Of a stretch of 64,000 bases of DNA, positions 58,761 through 64,000 are shown piece after piece. How positions within the stretch are numbered: the first letter of the stretch is position 1; every line of letters begins with the position of its first letter. The position numbers and the translations under genes are program-made. The DNA comes from Trichoplax adhaerens. Lineage: Eukaryota; Placozoa; Uniplacotomia; Trichoplacea; Trichoplacidae. The notes under the pieces are model-generated. The model was not told the DNA's origin and did no database searches. It worked only from the letters and a program-made list of their open reading frames with translations. The stretch is from NCBI RefSeq assembly GCF_000150275.1, contig NW_002060959.1, positions 130,172 to 194,171 of the forward strand, in the 5' to 3' direction.

Positions 58761-61700
58761 GTCTGGCAATAAAAAGTACAAAAAATAAACTTCATCCCAA
58801 AATGTGAATATTAGTATTATTTTAGAAAGTAATCAAGTCTGACTTGATAATCTATGACTTACATAGACTGAATTGAACAAGGAATCTACCATGGTCTAGT
58901 AACTAATTCTTTCTAAGGATTAATCGATGAAAATTGTGATCTCAATCTTTTATTGCAGTATACTACTATGGATAAAATGTACCGTAACATACAGCTTCAA
59001 GATCTTCGCCAAGATATTTTGAAGTAATCATATTAGTTATCAGTTAGTTACTGATTAGTTACTGATAGTTTCCGTTCATCAAACGATTTTCAGTAGTGAA
59101 CTACTGCCTCTTTGCCAGGATGTACCTAGCGATAACAGCCATAAGAGCTAAGGACTAATTTGGTTATTTCTATGGTAGCCGGTATTTATCGTTCATTAGT
59201 GGTCTCAATACGATGTTTACAGATTACCGCAATAGGCAATAATTGACTAGCTTAACCACCCTTACAAAATAGCATGTAGCAAGTCGGAATGATTAAGTGG
59301 AAAGCTCTTGAAAACGTTTCTTAATAGATAATAAATTTAATTACCGAACTGAGTTTTAATGATCAACAAATTTCAGAATTACTATTTACTGCAATAGCCT
59401 TAGAACTCTTATTATCTATAATATTTATTTAATCTTGAAGATCATTGCTTCTTGCTATTTGCAGGGCTCACTATTTAACCGCTCTGCTGAAGGTATTAAA
59501 GCTACAGTTATTTGATCGTCAACATGATCGACGGACATTTGACTATAGTTAAATCTAGAAATGTTTTTTATGTATACTTTAGATTTGTGAACCAAGAATT
59601 AACTATAAACCTTCTTCGAGGCAAACGATCCTAAAACTCTCTAAAAGTCACTTGATACTGCACTTACATACTCATTCTTAGATATAGCAGTACACATATC
59701 AGTACTAATTATAAACACGATAACCTAAACATCCCAAATTACAATATTTATTCCTTTTTAATAAAAAAAAAAACTTGTAATTCTTCATTGCAATATACGC
59801 TCATTGCCGATTGATGCTAGTATCTGAGTGTACTTTGACAATCAAAATAATGTTTATAGTAACTTGCACTGTAGCGATCATGAAGTAGTTGTATTACTTA
59901 ATCGTACTAAAAGTCAGAAATTAAAGATTGCTCTAGAATATAACGACTACAGCTTGCGTAATATCCCAATTACCATATTCAAACAATTTTAACTACAGTT
60001 ACTCTAACGCTAAGATATATAGTGATATAGCGCAATCATAAGCCTTATCAAAATCTGGATGGCTATATAAATATCACGCACTGATATATAGTTCTATAAG
60101 CAAATTTTATTTTCGAATAATATGTTTATTTCTCTTCAAGCTTGCTTTCTATTCTAAGGAAGGAAGGAAATGAGCCGTTCGCATATAAGTCAATTATAAT
60201 TATTACATTCGTCTACATTCTACAGTACATTCAATGCTATTGTACAATGTACATTACACGTTAGTCCAATTTTACATAAAAATTGGTAAGCATCAAAATT
60301 GTAATAGCTACAGATATCATTCATATTTTATGTTACAAACTTACATTTATCACACTTTCGTAAGCATAGTATAGTTTGTAATACTGCTTGAATTAAGTAA
60401 TAAATTTTGTATAGCGAGTAAAATAACGTACAGTTTATTAGAATATTGCAACGTAACAAAGAAAAAGCAGATTTAATAGATAATATGAATCTGCTAGCTT
60501 GAGTCAGTATATGTAAACATATGGTAAGTCTCATATAAGTACAAGATGAAGGCAGAAATGTAAGAGAAGGATTGACATAAAATTATACCGCTCATAGGAA
60601 GGACTCAGAAAAAAACTACAAACTATTCACTTAACAACAAAAATCCGTTAAAATTGCAGCAAATGAAGCTTGCTTATCAGTAAGTTACATGTGAGAATGT
60701 GTATTTTAGGCAAATATAAAACGCGTGTAATTGTGTTGCTGCAGGCATGATAACTATGTTATGGCGTGTGATAGTACATAAACGTAATAGATGCATTAAG
60801 CATATTAATAACTCTAAATATATAATAATTACCTACTGTACTATCATCGTATTTAATAACAATTCTTCTGCCTAAAAATTTATTTATCATAGCTGTATAG
60901 AGCGTGGTAGTATTAGTGTTACGGTAACAAGGCACCGTAATGTAATGAAGTTAAATTACATCTAGAATGTTCCATTAATAAATGTCACAAGTTTAGAATG
61001 TAACACGAGATCTTATTCTAGAGCACTAGTTAACGTATAAGCTGGATTTACTTTCATCTTCAACGTCCATATCTTATCGTAGCATCTTTTCCAGTCTATT
61101 ATATACAATAAGTTCCTATTAAGTTTCAATCCTGATAAAAAAGTTATGAGATGAAAATGTGATTGTTTTAGACCAATAGGACCTTGATAGAAATATTAAT
61201 TACTAATTTATAAATGAAAAGAAAGGATAGCTCAAAAAGGCTTCATGCTTTAAATATTAAAATCTATTGTAGGAAGTAAAATTAAATCTCACTCGTGATA
61301 CTTCGTATATCTAAAATACTCATGCTGGATATATGTAATATTTAAAGCTGCTTTAGAACATTCTACTAAATTTTACACTCAATCTTCTTGCAAGATCTTC
61401 ATACTTTGGCAAATTACGAGGTTTTATTCATATATTTTATTTACTAACACAGGCATTTTTTGTTCTGTTTATACTGCTTTTATTTTGTGTACAAACAAGA
61501 CTTTAGAACAATCTAACATAGAATAAAATTTTAAGTAATATAGCATGATCCGTTCCCCTTAAATTTCATTTCATACAACATTGGTCGCGATTAACAGCTA
61601 CATTAACGACCAAATATATCTAATAAGAAAGTGTTCCTAAAACATTTAATAGTAATTAGCGAAAGTGCTAGAGTACTATCTTTTATAATGTTGTAACGCT

Positions 61701-61964
61701 AATTTTATATTGAAGCTGCTTTAGTCAGCGTATCACTGAAATTTCAGTTATGACCGTTGGTGTAGCTTCGAACTAATAACCTAACTTAATGCTATATAAA
61801 TTATTTGAATGTCAAGTAGCGGAGCTTGAATACGCGTAAGAATATTCTTGCTAAAATCACGCGACATCTCTCACAGCACTTGATTAATATTGCTGTATAA
61901 TGGGACGTAACCGTAACTGCACATTTGGAAATTGAGTCGGAGTACCTCAAAGTCAGAGCCCATC

Positions 61965-62013
61965 GTAGGTTATAATACTATATAACGTAGGTTATAACAC
62001 TATATAACCTACC
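61965..62013. repeat. Short direct repeat ending in an inverted repeat
   Basis: The 22-base unit gtaggttataatactatataac (61965-61986) repeats immediately with one change (61987-62008). It is followed by ctac, so that GTAGGTTATA pairs with TATAACCTAC across a short loop. Confidence 0.75.
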
Positions 62014-62841
62014 TTCAGATACAGTTTTAGTATTGTCTATTCATGAGTTAATTTGTATGGATTTGCAATGGAATATTTCAGTGAATAATAACATTGCATT
62101 CATTTGTAACTAGCTTTAACTTTTTAGTTCCATACTTACTGTACATACGTATATGAATTTTAAAATTTGTATATTCTTGAAATGCACCATTAATGCCCGG
62201 AAAGGATACATGAGATCGAGCACATCACCATTTGCTTGTTTCTTATACGACTAGTTTTGGGACCGTTCACGAAGTTAAATTTGTGATCAGAAATCAATCA
62301 AATATTTGAAATACTCTTTGTTAACCAATCTGCAGCTGATGCACTTTTCTTAGTTTGTTAACATCCGATATCGTAGAGTAAGCTATTCTCAATTTACAAA
62401 TGAATGTAATCGCAGTAAAATTGATAGTGTAGCTACTATTGTCTCTAATTATTACTATAGCTGATATATTTAACAAGTTGTCACAACTCTTTCTTGCGAC
62501 AAAGGAAACGTAAACTAACGAAGTAAAGCATCTCTCGTGTAACTTTAATAACTCGATTTACTTCTTCCAGTATCTCCAGTTTCTATGATAGTGATATAGA
62601 ACAACTTGATTTCTCAGTTGAACTCCACATATAACAGAATATATTACACCATTCTTCACTGTACGAGTCTTGCGCTATTCTTGAGTTAACTACTGATTTA
62701 CTCCTAAAAATACACACGCTTAAATCGATTTTTATAATGAATTTTCAGTGTTAATTAGTGAGAATTAAGTTAGCGTTATCACTATAATACATTACTAAAT
62801 ATGTAAATAAATATTCTCATCATTAGATAGCTACAAGCTAT

Positions 62842-62980
62842 CACACACAACATATAGCCTTATTTGATTATTGACTAATTAACGGTTACTTATTTGATAA
62901 CGGTGTAGTATGACACACACACGACCTATAGCCTTATTTAGCTATTCATTAGCAGTTGCTTATTTGGTACAGTTCTAGTT
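62842..62980. repeat. Two-copy tandem repeat, period about 73 bp
   Basis: The segment cacacacaacatatagcctt followed by atttgattatt and cggttacttatttgataac (from about 62842) recurs from about 62914 as cacacacacgacctatagcc, atttagctatt and cagttgcttatttggtac. Confidence 0.7.
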
Positions 62981-64000
62981 AATTGCCTAATTACAGAAAC
63001 TTCTTGGTATAGTTTCATCTGTTTCATTTAACAGTAACTAATATTTGTCGTACAAAGTCATAAGAAACCTTCTGTGCACATGTTTTTGATCATGTAATAG
63101 CGTTAAGATGTAGCAAACTACATCCATTCTTTGCTATGCGATTTGCTACTTGTATTGAATTAAAGATACTTATAATATGTTATATGATTTTTAGAACTAT
63201 CCAAAAATTCACGCCTGATTTAAAATACAATTTTTTTAATTCTTAAACGAATGCATACGATTTCTTAAATTCTAAAACGAATAAATAAATACGTTATTAA
63301 ATCGTTTTACAGACTAAAAGTTTTTTAAGATATAATTGTATAAATCAATGAATATCTAGTAGTCTCGTCTGTTAAAAGTACATTTATGCTTTACAAAATA
63401 TAAATATAATATTGTGGATTACGACTAGTGTGATGAAAGAGTGTAATTATACTAACTTATTCACATTATGTGTATAAATGAATGTAACTGACAGCCATAT
63501 ATGGTTCCGTTTTCGAATATTGTACTAATGTAATTTTTACTCTTGAGTAGAGTATTGTGCAGGATTTTTTGATTGTCTTCTTTGTTAGTTGTAGAGAATT
63601 GTTGTTCTAGAGTGCAAGTCTATTATCCAGTTTATCTTAGCCTATTTCAACTATTCTTGCACGGAGAAGATAAATAGGATTCTTCTCCGACAGAAAAACT
63701 GATATTAATTGTTACTTCTAAGATTTAGGGCCATGTCAACCATTGTTAGATTCATGGGAGATTTGCTCTACCGCATTTTAAAAACCTATTCATTGCCTGT
63801 TGAATTCTATTTCGTTCTTTCGTTTTGTCAGATTAATTTTTCTATAACTATATCATTTTCTTTTCGGTAAGAACACTGATGCACATTGAGGATATAACAT
63901 TTGGTTTAATGCATTGACGATTTTGTATTACTTTGTTTGTTTCTAAGGCACAGGCAAATTGATTTACGGTCTTAACGAGCATTTTGATGTTGCGCTATGA

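Larger units (their letters stand above)
56839..64000. other. Intergenic, no intact gene
   Basis: This is AT-rich sequence with only short open frames. It holds a hairpin at 58301-58353, a reverse transcriptase relic at 58541-58760, a short palindromic repeat at 61965-62013 and a two-copy tandem repeat at 62842-62975. No splice-linked chain of coding segments was found. Confidence 0.5.

Noticed and set aside
58523-58795. 90-codon open frame on the minus strand
   Set aside because: It is the antisense shadow of a plus-strand reverse transcriptase relic.

Overview
This window is animal nuclear DNA. The evidence is GT-AG spliced genes with short introns, an animal-type fatty acid synthase, Death/CARD adaptor domains, SV2-type transporters, LTR-retrotransposon remnants and AT-rich spacers. 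The mix suits a compact early-branching metazoan such as a placozoan. The organism call is inference and was not checked against any database.

Layout. (1) 1-3554, minus strand: the 5' part of a type I fatty acid synthase (ketosynthase plus malonyl/acetyltransferase) in at least six exons, running off the left edge. (2) 3.6-18.7 kb: no recognisable gene; a GC-richer stretch next to the synthase, three tandem-repeat blocks (10.1-12.1 kb), a 550-bp solo LTR (15257-15806) and two hairpins. (3) 18712-21783, plus strand: a six-exon gene for a predicted 377-residue Death-Death-CARD adaptor. (4) 24.4-56.9 kb, plus strand: an array of intronless SV2-like major facilitator transporter genes. Six are intact (24472, 31736, 35561, 44667, 49109, 55234), one is a pseudogene (27577), one is an N-terminal fragment (40228), and there are smaller relics (29987, 48180). 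(5) 56.9-64 kb: no gene; a Gypsy-type reverse transcriptase relic at 58.5 kb, hairpins and short tandem repeats.

The array grew by local duplication. The genes at 44667 and 49109 are almost identical inside the coding sequence but clearly diverged just outside it, which points to gene conversion. Because their 3' flanks are paralogous, each supplies the empty site for a solo LTR inserted in the other. Nearly all array members share an N-terminal DxxxLL signal, suggesting an endosomal, lysosomal or vesicular location. The synthase acts in cytosolic lipid synthesis and the adaptor probably in apoptosis or immune signalling. Nothing in the sequence links these three units functionally.
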